Part shown: positions 36,622-47,700 of the stretch, in pieces
Layout of the letters: each line of letters starts with the position of its first letter
Numbering within the stretch: position 1 is the stretch's first letter
Virus record (IMG/VR): IMGVR_UViG_3300027704_000021
Location: 1-64,000 of that record
DNA length: 64,000 nt
Source of the DNA: a virus
Direction: 5' to 3' (one strand)
The notes under the pieces: generated by a model
The model's database searches: none
What the model was told of the DNA's origin: nothing
Seen by the model: only the letters and a program-made list of their open reading frames with translations
Position numbers and translations under genes: made by a program

Positions 36622-36643
36622 CTCCTTAGTAAAATGTATTAAA

Positions 36644-36667
36644 TGAAAGGCGCTACGGCGCCTTTCA
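36644..36667 (+). terminator. hairpin terminator with UACG loop
   Basis: TGAAAGGCGC / GCGCCTTTCA, 10 bp, closed by the very stable C(UACG)G loop; only a short T run follows, so termination may be partial. Confidence 0.7.
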
Positions 36668-36694
36668 CTTTGACCAATTCTAGCGCCGTTACAA

Positions 36695-36702
36695 TATAAA
36701 TA
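36695..36702 (+). promoter_or_regulatory. T4-type late promoter box
   Basis: Exact TATAAATA, 51 bases before the GT9-like gene. Confidence 0.7.
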
Positions 36703-36753
36703 TTCGTATGCAGCAATAACTGCTCAGTTTATTAACGATAGGATTAAGGAAAT

Positions 36754-37689
36754 ATGTCAAAAAGAAATACAGCAATTTTTATTAACGGTGGTGCTGGTCG
36801 AGTAGTATGTTCAATACCTGCACTAGAAAAGTTTCATGAAGAGAATCCAGAGGACAATTTTTTAGTAATTTGCGAAGGCGGCTCCGACTTTTTTAAAGGA
36901 CATCCTGTATTGCATGCTAAAGCATACGATCACTGGCATAAAAACCTTTTTGAAGATAAGTTAAAAGACATGGATTTGCTTAGTCCAGAACCTTATAGAG
37001 TTTGGGAATATTACAATCAAAAATGTAGTCTCGCACAAGCATACGATATAGCTATTAATAATAAGGGCATTAGAGAACTCCCAAAGCCTAATATTAAACT
37101 TAGTAAACAAGAACACATGCGTGGTGCTACTGTAATTAAAGAAGTTAAAGAAAAAACAGAAAAAGACAAAGTAATAGTAGTACAGCCTTTTGGTAGAGGA
37201 ATTGTTGAAGAAGGCGGTATGCTTACTGACTTTAGTGGCCGAAGTCTTGAACCTATGAACTTAGTTAATATTCTAAAAGAAGTTTCTAAAGACTATGCTA
37301 TTATCTTTATGGGCGAACTAGCTATTGATTTTAAAGAACACGGTATTGACAGACCAATTGCAGTTCCAAAAGGTACTGATTTAAGAACATGGTGTGCAAT
37401 TATTGCTGAAGCAGATTACTTTCTTGGATGCGACAGTGTAGCACAACACTTAGCATATTCTTTTGGTATTAGGTCAAGCGTAATTACCGGAAGTACATAT
37501 CCTGTAAATACTTCTTATCCCGACTGTGACTATTTCAATATCTTAGATATGGGCGAAGTTGCAAGAGTATATAGCCCAATTAGAGTTACAGTAGACGAAT
37601 TTGCTGATAGAGTTAATGAAGGTATTATGCAAATGACCGACAAGGTACAAGGCCATATTATTAGCGAAATTAAAGCTCATATTGGTTAA
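36754..37689 (+). CDS. GT9/heptosyltransferase-like glycosyltransferase (311 aa)
   Basis: The start FINGGAGRVVCSIPALEKF has the Gly-rich N-terminal loop and following helix of the heptosyltransferase (GT9) fold. The C-terminal half has FLGCDSVAQHLAYSFG (~residue 224), equivalent to the G-x-D-(S/T)-G..HLA nucleotide-sugar site. The family transfers ADP-heptose to LPS or related acceptors. Finding it together with ADP-heptose synthesis genes (48744-53082) is suggestive. AAGGAAAT before the ATG. Substrate is inferred, not read; DxVAQ in place of DSGxxH is a divergence. Confidence 0.65.
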   Translation: MSKRNTAIFINGGAGRVVCSIPALEKFHEENPEDNFLVICEGGSDFFKGHPVLHAKAYDHWHKNLFEDKLKDMDLLSPEPYRVWEYYNQKCSLAQAYDIAINNKGIRELPKPNIKLSKQEHMRGATVIKEVKEKTEKDKVIVVQPFGRGIVEEGGMLTDFSGRSLEPMNLVNILKEVSKDYAIIFMGELAIDFKEHGIDRPIAVPKGTDLRTWCAIIAEADYFLGCDSVAQHLAYSFGIRSSVITGSTYPVNTSYPDCDYFNILDMGEVARVYSPIRVTVDEFADRVNEGIMQMTDKVQGHIISEIKAHIG

Positions 37690-37692
37690 TTT

Positions 37693-38607
37693 ATGAAAAG
37701 ATTGTTTACATTTGGTTGTAGCTTTACACACTTTGATTGGCCAACTTGGGCTAATCTATTAGGCTTAGACAACGAATATGACTTATGTGAAAACTGGGGA
37801 TTTTCTGGATTAGGAAATTTAGCAATTGCCCAGCGTATTGCCGAATGCCATTCTAAACACAACTTTACCAAAGATGATACTATAGTTGTACAGTGGTCTT
37901 CGCATATACGGAATGATTATCATAGACAAGGAACTTGGGACACCAAAGGCTCAATTTTTAATATGCATAATGTTAATCTTTATAATAAAGCATGGATCAA
38001 TCATTTCTTTGATGAAAGAAGTTATACAATGTATTCATTAAATGCAATGATGATGGCCCAAGGTATTTTAAAATCAGCAGGCTGTAAATGGGCAATGACA
38101 ACTATAGGTGATTTTAATAAATTAGGAAATGATTTTTTAAACTTTAACGGCGACGGAGAAAACAGTACTGTTAGTGCAACTTTGTTAGAAGAATATCCTG
38201 AATTTGAACATTACATAAAATCAATATGGGATAACAATAAAAATCATTGGGTAGAGTCTATAGGATCGTTTACTTGGAAAGAGCAACAGTTAGGTGATAA
38301 TCAATTTATAACAGATGATCCTAAGATATATAAATTTGTAAATAAAAATCCTAAGACTCTAAAAAAACAACCGTATTGGTGGGATTCACATCCTTCAACA
38401 GTTGGCCATGCTAGATGGTTACAGGAATGTTTGCTTCCTGTACTACAAAAAGAAACAAAATTTAACGATAAACAGAATAAGTTAAATTCGGATATAAACG
38501 ATTTTTATTGTAAACAAGAATGGGAATTGTTTGATTTTAGAGAACAACTTACACAACTTATGAATCTTGATTTACAAGAAACATTACATAAAGTACGGGG
38601 ACATTAA
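37693..38607 (+). CDS. SGNH/GDSL-type hydrolase-like protein (304 aa)
   Basis: Block I is FGCSFT (Ser10), GFSGLGN fits block II, VVQWSS fits block III and DSHPSTVGH (~231-239) supplies the Asp-x-x-His-type end of the catalytic set. SGNH proteins are esterases or acyltransferases, often acting on surface sugars. Four bases after the GT9-like gene and one before the carbamoyltransferase, so the three form an operon. Probably adds or removes acyl groups on a glycan; inference. Confidence 0.6.
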   Translation: MKRLFTFGCSFTHFDWPTWANLLGLDNEYDLCENWGFSGLGNLAIAQRIAECHSKHNFTKDDTIVVQWSSHIRNDYHRQGTWDTKGSIFNMHNVNLYNKAWINHFFDERSYTMYSLNAMMMAQGILKSAGCKWAMTTIGDFNKLGNDFLNFNGDGENSTVSATLLEEYPEFEHYIKSIWDNNKNHWVESIGSFTWKEQQLGDNQFITDDPKIYKFVNKNPKTLKKQPYWWDSHPSTVGHARWLQECLLPVLQKETKFNDKQNKLNSDINDFYCKQEWELFDFREQLTQLMNLDLQETLHKVRGH

Positions 38608-40413
38608 ATGACACAACCAGTTTGGATTGCAGGAATAGCTAGAGGACACAACGCAGGAGTTTGTCTTCTTAAAGATGGGGAAATTGTTTTTAGTTTAGAA
38701 GAAGAACGTCTTACACGTTTAAAATACGATGGCGGCCCGTTAGCTACTATGCTTAAAATAAAAGAATATACTAATAAATTAGATTACTTAGTTATTGCAC
38801 ATACTACAAGCTTAGAAGAAACTGCTGGAAAAATAGACTATTCTGGAGAAGATATATATACAGGACTTGCTAGAAAAATTGGACTATTAAGAACTGAAAA
38901 TCCAAAAATGCGTTCTGAAGTAATTGACGTAGCAATGTATCATCACAAAATGCATGCGGCTATGGCATTTTATAGATCTGGATTTGACGAAGCTGTAGCA
39001 GTTATTGTTGATGGCGCAGGCACATTTTTTCCGCTAACACATGATAACACTCCTATGACAGTTTGGGAAACTGAAAGCATTTATAAATGCAAATATCCAG
39101 CAACTTTTAAAACCTTGCATAAAAGCTTAGGTACTAGAGAAGCTATCCCAGCAGGCATAGTTGATAAATGGGATGCTTCTAATTGGGGCGAGCAGGGTAT
39201 AGAATATTCAGCATTTGTGCATGACCGTGCAGGAATTGTAAAAGCATATGAAGCTGTAACAGAGTATTGCGGCTTCACATCAATTGAAGCTGGCAAGACA
39301 ATGGGATTATCACCTTATGGTAGTCCTAATGCTAACATTCCGTCACTTATTGATAATGATACAGACATTCCGTTACCAACTACTAACAGAAATTTAATAG
39401 TTCCGCGATATCCAAACGGTGCTATAATTAATAGAGAGCTATACAGTGAATTAGCGTCTGACGCTCTTACTTTTGACCAAGATGATATAACATATTTGCA
39501 GAACAGAAGAGATTTAGCATATGCAGTTCAACAAGAAACACAAGAAGCAGTAGTTAAATTAATTAGGCATGCTGTAAAAATATCCAAGCAAAATAAAGTA
39601 GTAATTAGCGGTGGCTACGGATTAAATTGTGTTGCTAACTATCATTACCTTGAAGCACTTAAAGATGAAGGCATTGAAATTTATGTTGAGCCTATTTCTA
39701 ACGATGCAGGAACTGCAATGGGTGCTGCACTCTTACAGCATTACAAACTTACACAAGATATAAAAGTTAACAATCGTGCAAATGATGTATTCTTAGGTCC
39801 TATATATAATTATTCAGAGCAAGAAATTTACAGTACTGTTGAAGAATATGATGCAGAAATTAAAGATGCAACACACGCAGATGTTATCGAATTAATGACT
39901 AGTAAAAACATTGTTGCTAACTTCCAAGGACGTTCGGAGAATGGTCCACGTGCATTAGGTAACAGAAGCTTAATGTTTGATCCTACATTTAAAGACGGCA
40001 AAGACTTTGTTAATGAGATTAAACATCGAGAATACTTCCGTCCATTTGCAGGTAGTATACTAGAAGAAGATGTACATGAATGGTTCGACCTACGTGGCAT
40101 GGATGATTCACCTACAATGATGTATGCTGTAAATTGCCAACCAGGCATTGAAGAAAAGATTCCTGCTATTATTCATGTTGACGGAACTTGCAGAATTCAA
40201 ACAGTTAGTAGAGAACAAAATCCGCATTACTATGATATTATTAAAGCGTTTAAAGAAAAGACAGGTGTTCCGATTATCTTTAATACTAGCTTTAACTTAG
40301 GTGGTGAACCTCTAGTTGAAACTCTTGAAGATGCTATTCGTACGCTAACTAAATGTGATATAGAATACTTGTATCTTCCTGAACACGGAAAACTAATCAT
40401 AGTAAAGAACTGA
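38608..40413 (+). CDS. carbamoyltransferase, NodU/CmcH family
   Basis: 601 residues, family length. Motifs: GHNAGVCLLKDGEIVFSLEEERLTRLK at the N-terminus, MGLSPYG, VVISGGYGLNCVANY, and GRSENGPRALGNRS (~440). The enzyme uses carbamoyl phosphate and ATP to carbamoylate hydroxyl groups, typically of sugars. Members are carried by marine T4-like phages. It follows the SGNH gene immediately and would finish the modification of a phage- or host-surface glycan. Confidence 0.9.
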   Translation: MTQPVWIAGIARGHNAGVCLLKDGEIVFSLEEERLTRLKYDGGPLATMLKIKEYTNKLDYLVIAHTTSLEETAGKIDYSGEDIYTGLARKIGLLRTENPKMRSEVIDVAMYHHKMHAAMAFYRSGFDEAVAVIVDGAGTFFPLTHDNTPMTVWETESIYKCKYPATFKTLHKSLGTREAIPAGIVDKWDASNWGEQGIEYSAFVHDRAGIVKAYEAVTEYCGFTSIEAGKTMGLSPYGSPNANIPSLIDNDTDIPLPTTNRNLIVPRYPNGAIINRELYSELASDALTFDQDDITYLQNRRDLAYAVQQETQEAVVKLIRHAVKISKQNKVVISGGYGLNCVANYHYLEALKDEGIEIYVEPISNDAGTAMGAALLQHYKLTQDIKVNNRANDVFLGPIYNYSEQEIYSTVEEYDAEIKDATHADVIELMTSKNIVANFQGRSENGPRALGNRSLMFDPTFKDGKDFVNEIKHREYFRPFAGSILEEDVHEWFDLRGMDDSPTMMYAVNCQPGIEEKIPAIIHVDGTCRIQTVSREQNPHYYDIIKAFKEKTGVPIIFNTSFNLGGEPLVETLEDAIRTLTKCDIEYLYLPEHGKLIIVKN

Positions 40414-40419
40414 TAAATA
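40412..40419 (+). promoter_or_regulatory. T4-type late promoter box
   Basis: GATAAATA over the carbamoyltransferase stop; TAAGGAATG and the ATG at 40438 follow. Confidence 0.75.
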
Positions 40420-40437
40420 TAATGTATAAGGAATGAT

Positions 40438-40839
40438 ATGTTTAATATTGCAAGTTACTTTAAAGACGGAATTAAAAAATCGCTGTTAGTTAAAAATAAC
40501 GGCGCTACATCTCATAATGGACCTTGGAAGCAAGCATATACATCTACTCAGGTTGAGCGGTGGCATGCTGGCGAATTTTGTACAGCTGAATTTACTGTCT
40601 CTGTTGATTTTGATAATGCTAACAAAGAGATACTTAAATGTATTGTTGCAGTTGGCGTAGACTATGCTAATTTGAATGTATTTTCTAGGAGTAATTTAGG
40701 AAATGATCTTGTAGAGTTATCTGTAACTGTTAATCAATCTTATGTAGATTTACTAATAACAGCTAAAACAGGATATACAGGTGCAAAGTTTATTCACACT
40801 GCAAACTACTTTCAAAATCAAAATCCGTTAACTAGTTGA
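40438..40839 (+). CDS. small structural protein (133 aa)
   Basis: MFNIASYFKDGIKKSLLVKN, GPWKQAYTST, then a beta-rich second half. I recall a protein family with this beginning (MF-IAS-x-x-KD) in marine T4-like phages next to large structural genes; role unknown. AAGGAATG precedes the start. Its end overlaps the -35 of a sigma70 promoter. Confidence 0.6.
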   Translation: MFNIASYFKDGIKKSLLVKNNGATSHNGPWKQAYTSTQVERWHAGEFCTAEFTVSVDFDNANKEILKCIVAVGVDYANLNVFSRSNLGNDLVELSVTVNQSYVDLLITAKTGYTGAKFIHTANYFQNQNPLTS

Positions 40840-40864
40840 CATTCCTAAGTAGGCTAAATATACT
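40836..40864 (+). promoter_or_regulatory. sigma70-type promoter, overlapping a late-like box
   Basis: TTGACA (40836-40841), 17 bp, TATACT (40859-40864). CTAAATAT in the spacer resembles a weak late box. Predicted start near 40871, 8 bases before the ATG at 40879; TGGAG at 40868-40872 would lie at the very 5' end. Confidence 0.6.
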
Positions 40865-40878
40865 ATATGGAGTAACGA

Positions 40879-41760
40879 ATGCCAACGACAGTTAACACAC
40901 CTTTTAGATCAGACTACGGATTTAAAAGCCCAAGCTTTACAGTTGATGCTGCTGGAAATATCACAGCCGCTACGCTAACCCTGTCGGTTAGCGACGCAGA
41001 TGAAGCAGGCGTAGCCGCAGATTATAACTTTGTTGAAAGCGCCGGCAATTACAGATTTAGCGGCGAAACAGATAATCAGCCAACCCTTACAGTTTATAGA
41101 AATCAAACTAGTACCATTGATATAGCATTTACTACTTTAGTTTTTAAAATATTTAGTACTATTGCTGATGGTTCAACCGCAACAGTAGTATACAGTAGCG
41201 GACTACGACATAGTGATAGTACAACTGGTGTATCAGCACAAGGTAAAAGCTCAGGTAGATTAACTTGGACTCTTCCATTATCGGCACCTGATACATTATA
41301 CTACGGCAACGTAGACGGTACTATTACTGGTACCATTAATGTATTAGATCAAGCAAGAAATTTTAGCACAATAAGTGTTACAGACACAACAGCAAGCACA
41401 AGCACAACAACTGGAGCACTAAAAGTTAGTGGTGGCGCTGGTATTGTAGGAGATGCATACATTGGCGGCACAGCAAACGTGGCAGGATTAATTTCCGCTA
41501 CAGCAGGAGTTACTGGAGACTTAACTGGTTCAGTATTTTCTGATACTAGTACATTACTAGTCGATAGTGTCAATGGAAGGATCGTAGGTCCTATAAATAA
41601 CAGTACAATAGATAACACTACTATAGGAGCAATTACTCCCGCAACAGCTGCATTTACAACAGCTTCAGTAAGTGGTGCAGTAGCAGGATTAACGGCTGTA
41701 CCTAATAAAAAGTATGTGGATAATACAGCAACGGCGCTTGCAATAGCATTTGGGATTTAA
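40879..41760 (+). CDS. beta-rich virion structural protein (293 aa)
   Basis: MPTTVNTPFRSDYGFKSPSF start, Ser/Thr/Gly/Val-rich beta sequence, STTTGALKVSGGAGIVGDAY (a fibre/peptidase-free 'GGAGI' repeat common in phage fibres) and a KKYVDNTAT end. Likely a fibre or baseplate-attached protein. Six bases before the giant 2326-residue gene. Confidence 0.65.
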   Translation: MPTTVNTPFRSDYGFKSPSFTVDAAGNITAATLTLSVSDADEAGVAADYNFVESAGNYRFSGETDNQPTLTVYRNQTSTIDIAFTTLVFKIFSTIADGSTATVVYSSGLRHSDSTTGVSAQGKSSGRLTWTLPLSAPDTLYYGNVDGTITGTINVLDQARNFSTISVTDTTASTSTTTGALKVSGGAGIVGDAYIGGTANVAGLISATAGVTGDLTGSVFSDTSTLLVDSVNGRIVGPINNSTIDNTTIGAITPATAAFTTASVSGAVAGLTAVPNKKYVDNTATALAIAFGI

Positions 41761-41766
41761 AAGAAA

Positions 41767-44700
41767 ATGGCAAAACAGCAGATAAAAAATTACGTCTTTA
41801 AACCAGGAATGAGCGCCGCAGCATATGCTTATCCTAATAGTTACGGTTTATTATATAGTAATAAAACATATTTACAAGTAGAAGCAACAGCGTGGATTAC
41901 CCAACAAGTAGCCCACGGAGCTCAGTATACACCAAGTACTGCAACCTATACGCCGACTACTGGTATAATGGAATTGACTATAGGAACACACAGCTTAGAA
42001 GTTGGTGATGTACTTGGTCTTAATGCCGCTGGCATAACATTTACACGAGCATCAGACTCAAGTAGTCATGCGTATCCAAGAGCAACTGGAGCTCCTACTA
42101 CTTCTGGTAGCGATCCTAGCTATAATAATCCAGTGTTTATTACAGCAGTTACAGCAACAACAATTACAATACTTGTAGGTATATCGTCTGACACTTCTGT
42201 TCATACGTTTGCTAGTGCTACTAGTAATGTAGTAACAGCAGGCTTCGCAGGATATACTTTTAACGAATCAAAATGTCAAAGAGACTTAAAATACGTTCTT
42301 GATGCATATTTATGGGACCTAAGATATAGAGGTAACGAAGAAACACGATTTGTAGCTAGCAAATATTTTGAAGGTACAGTAGCACAAGTTGATGGCGACA
42401 GACTTCCAGAAATTTATACACATACAAAAATTAGAAATCTTATTAACGATTTTATTTTTACTAAAACAATAAATCCTAATACAGTTAATACTACAGTAGC
42501 TCAAAATATAACTGGCAATGCAAGCGAAGCAATGGCACAGTTTACGCCAACTAATGGAACATATACTCCGACTACTGGTGTAATGTCATTAACTATTGGC
42601 ACACACACTCTTGCAGTTAGTGACGAAATCTTTATTGCTCCGGCAGCAGTTACATTTACGTGTGCATTAGACGGTGACGCAACACTGCATCCTTATCCAA
42701 GAGCTTCAGGTGTTCCTAATGCTACTGGTAAAGACGGATTTTATTATGCGCCACTTCGTATTACAGCAGTAACTTCAACTACGATTACTGTTAATGTTGG
42801 TGTATCATCTGATACTTCATTACATACATTTAATAGTGCGTTAACAAACGGCGTAACAGCAGGTCCTGCAGCAGTAATTAATACCCTAGCGTTTAATGTA
42901 ATAGACACTATTACAACAGGATTAACATCATTGCCAAAACTTGTTGAAAGTGGCGTTGGAAATATTAAAGTACAAGGTCGTCATGGACTAGAAGCACTTC
43001 TATTAATTACAAATACTACTAAAAATGAAATAGTATATAACTTTGCTAGTAACGAAACAGGCGGCAAAACTAAATTAATTACTAAAGGGTATGACAAAGA
43101 CTTTAAAACATACCTACAAACTACAGATGCTATTACAAAAATTTGGTTTAACTATGACACTAGTTCTCATGCTATAACTGACGAGATACAAGTTTTTGCA
43201 GAAACTGCTGAAGTAAAAATTAGACCATACGACTTTGGCACAGATGCTATTGAACGTATGCGTATTGCTAACCCATTAAGTATGCTTGACGCTGACTTTG
43301 AGTACGGACTACAGCCTACTAAATGGTCAGCTATTGGAACGTTACGTGGATACCCAAGTGTGTACGAAATTCCGGCAACTAATACTGCGGTATTAAGTGT
43401 TACTACAGATGCGTCTGCTGGTACTGCTGGAATAGGTGCAAGTTTAATTACAGTTACTACAGTAGTTGCACATGGATTTGATGCAGGTGATCCTGTTACA
43501 ATTAAGGCACTAGAAAACTCAATTGCAGGTGTAGCTAGAGCAGAAGGTAGTTTTGTTATTAATTTAGTTCCAACTGCTAGCTCGTTTAACTATTATGCAA
43601 AATCAAAAGTTGGAACAAGTTCGGGACAAATATTAACAACTACATATGCACAGTTAAGAAAAGCAGCATTTTATACCGGTGCAAGTATTGGTCAACCTAT
43701 TATCAGTGTAGCAAGTAATGGTTCGTCTGGAAGTTTTACAACACAATTAGCAGTTGCTTCAGGAAGTACTATAATTCCGTTTGACGGGGCAGCTCCAGAA
43801 ATTGGTTCTCCACTTACTAACGCATCTATACCAACAGGCTCCCAGGTAACATCTATTATTGATACTAGTGCAGGTGGCGGAACATTCTTAACACTAGAAA
43901 CAACAACAACGACAGCTGCAAACACTGATACACTACAAGTTTCATCTACAACAGGTCTACAAAATGATATGGCAGTTGACCGAGGCGACGGAACTGCTAT
44001 CTATGTACAATCTATTGGAACAGGAGGCGATGCATTAGGAGTACAATTTAGTGCAAACTTTATTAATTCAAGAATTGGTAACGTTGTATCGTATAGTGGC
44101 TTAGCTGGTATTAACGTTTCGGCAATCGGTGCAAACGCTACATTTAATATATCTCCATCAGCAGACTCAAGTAATTTATATATATTAAATTCTATAGCAA
44201 CAGGCGGCAATGATTACGAAGTAGGCGATAGTATTAAAATACTAGGCAACTTGTTAGGTGGTGAATCTCCAGCAAACGATGCAGTTATATATGTAACTAG
44301 TACAGCCAGTGATGGTGATATTAATAGTGCTACTATTACAGGATTATCATTCAACGGATTTGCTATACTAGGCGGCGCAGTACATACTCCTTATGGATAT
44401 TTAGGCACTGGCGCAGTATTTAATGTTTCATATCTAAATACAACCTATACAGGAGTTGCAATTGCAAACGGAGGCACAAGCTATAAAGTAGGCGATGTTG
44501 TTGTAATTGACGGTTCTGTAATCCAACCAACTGGAGGAAGTTCAGTTCATACTAACTATGTAACAGTATCAACAGTAGCCGCAGGCGGCGAAGTACTTGC
44601 TATAAACAATATTACACAAGTTCCTGCTAACAGAACTCCGGGAACATATACAGGCGTAGCTAGCACAGGTGGCGGTGGATCAACATATACTGTTATTGTT

Positions 44701-47700
44701 TCTCCAGCTGGTGAACATCTAACAATGACTAACTTTTCCGCAGCTAATGCATTAAGACCACAGTTAACTTATAGTGGAGTAACTGGTACTAGTAGTGGCT
44801 CAGGAACTGTAGGAACATTTAATATTACAGTAAATGCAATTGGTGCTATATTAGATGTTACGGTAGTTACTAAAGGTTCAGGACATACAGCTGGCGACAC
44901 AATTACTATTGCTGACGCAGCATTAGGTGCCGGCGGCGCAGCTAACTTTACTATGGACGTTAGTACAATTAGTGTAGCAGGTGATGTTACTATGAATGCT
45001 ATTACTATTGTTACTGCTGGTACAGGTGTTGCTCAAGGAGCAACAATTACTATTGCTGACGCAGTATTAGGCGGAGGTGGCGGTGCAGCTATTACCGTTG
45101 AAGCTCAAACTGTAGGACTGGCAGGAAGAATAACTGGAATAACTTTTTCAACTGTTAATGCTCCGCAACGAGATGAAACTTTTACTAATGTAGCTTATAC
45201 AACAGATTCAGCAGGCGGCTCAGGCGCAACTTTTGCAATCCAAGTAACAGGTGCAAGCTATCAAGTAACAGGCGGAGGTGGTACTAACTATCTAGTAGGT
45301 GAAATTATTACATTTGCTGGTGACCAAGTCGGCGGCGCCGATCCGGCAAATAACGCAGTAGCAACAATTACTACTGTTGATGCTGGTGGAGCAGTTTTGG
45401 CGTATACTGTAACTGGCGCAGCTGTTAACGGAAGAACAGCGTTGGGAGTAACTGGAGCAAATAGACAAGGATCTGCTGCAACTTTTACAATAGAATTATC
45501 TGAAGGCGACTACACATTTATTGGAGTTAGTACTCCTGGCACAGGATACGGGCTAGGCCAACAACTAATAGTTCCTGGGTCTAACTTACGAGGAGCAGCG
45601 CCTGTTAATGATGCAACAGTTACTATTACATCAATAGATCAAATATCTACAGGAGCAATAACAGGAGTAACAGTTACTGGAACGGCAGCAAACCCAACAG
45701 GCCCATACAACTCTCTAACTGGAGCAAATATATCAAATACAGGTGTTGACGCTACATTTAATGTTAGACGAAATTATACTGCATACGATAATATTTCAGT
45801 TACTGGAGGTGGATCTGGATATAAAATAGGCGATCGTATTACTATATCTGGCACAAGTTTAGAAGGTGCTAGTCCATTAAACGATATTGAATTGTTTGTT
45901 GATGCTGTTGGTGGAGGCATTATCACAGCAGTAACAGGTACGTATACTATTGCTACACCTGGCACAAACATTGATATAATTTCAACAGTATCTATATCAG
46001 AAGCAACCAGTGCTTCAATATTAATAAACCAAACAGTTAGTTATGCAGCACTAGCAACATTAAATATTGGCTGGACTTATGCTCATGGACTAGTTCCAGG
46101 AGATACATTTATTGTTACAGTTACATCAGATGATGGCTCGAACAATCACGACTTAGCAGGCGGAAGCTTTTTTGCTACTGAAATTCCAACAATAAACGGG
46201 CTTAGATACCAGGCAAGAGCTACGGGAGCAATTGATGTTTCTAGTATACCACTTAACGGAGTAGTATATCCTAGACCAGATAGTTTCTTTGTGCATAGGC
46301 CATATGACGGCGGTGTGCAATTAGGCACAGGCGGTCCGCAACATGGCGCACAAGCAATACGTCAAAGTAAAAAGTATATTAGATACCAGTCAGGTAAAGG
46401 TATTATGTACACAACAGGTGCATTGTTTGCTCCGAGTTATGATCTACAAAGTGTAATAGCAGAAAATGTTGAAGTTGGTGCATTAATAACTATTACTTGT
46501 GACGATAATGATCACGGAGTACAAGAAGGCGGCGTTATTCGATTACTTGGTATCGAAACTGAAGGCTACAATAGCGGCAATGAAACAGCAGTTGGTAGTA
46601 ATTTTGATTATGACGTAGTTGACGTAATTGACGAAAGAATATTTAAAGTACGTTCAAAACGTAGACTAGGCGCAACAACTGCCGTACTAGGGTTCGGAGC
46701 ACAGATGAGTGTTGTAAGTTGGCACGGTGCTACTGTACGTTCAGGAATCTTTGATGATCAAAATGGAATTTTTTGGGAGTTTGATGGCACACAGATAAGT
46801 GCAGTACAGCGTACAGGTACGAAACAAGTTGCAGGTACTATTGCACTAGAAATAGACTCAAACTATATTACGGGTACCAATACAAGATTTAGAGATCAGT
46901 TAAAAGCTGGTGATAGAGTTATTCTTAAAGGTATGACACACGTAGTTAGTCATGTTATTAGTGATACAACAATGACAGTAACGCCTGACTGGCGCGGCGT
47001 AGTTAATATTACAGGTGCAAAGATGGCACTAGTAGCTGATAAGAAAGCTAAACAGAGCGAGTTTAACGTAGACAAGTTAGACGGAACGGGTCCAAGCGGT
47101 TATGATATGGACATTGCTAAGATGCAGATGATTGGTATTCAGTATACATGGTATGGTGCTGGATTTATTGACTGGATGGTACGTGGTTCAACTGGTTCCT
47201 TTGTGTTCGCACACAGAATGCGTAATTCAAACGTAAACACAGAAGCGTTTATGCGTTCAGGTAACTTGCCTGTACGTTATGAAGTTACTAATGAAGGCCC
47301 TCCAGGTAAGTTAAAATCTGCAATGACTAATTCACAAAATACTATGGTATTAGAAGATAGTAGTTTCTTTCCATACGCTGCAACAGTGTATGTAGATAAC
47401 GAAATTATAACCTATACTGGAAATAGCATAGCAACTAATACATTAACAGGGCTTAATAGAAGTGCAGCACTAAGTACATTCCAAGCTGGAGCACAGCGTA
47501 GTTATACAGCAGGTCCTGCAGCAGTTCATTCCGCTAGAACAGGCGTTATTATAATTTCACAAACAATTACTCCGTTGATTAGTCACTGGGGTAGTGCGTT
47601 CCTAACAGATGGAGGATTTGATGAAGATCGAGGATACATCTTTAGTTACGCTGAAACAAGTATTGCTGTTAGTACTACAAAACAAACAGCATTTATGATG

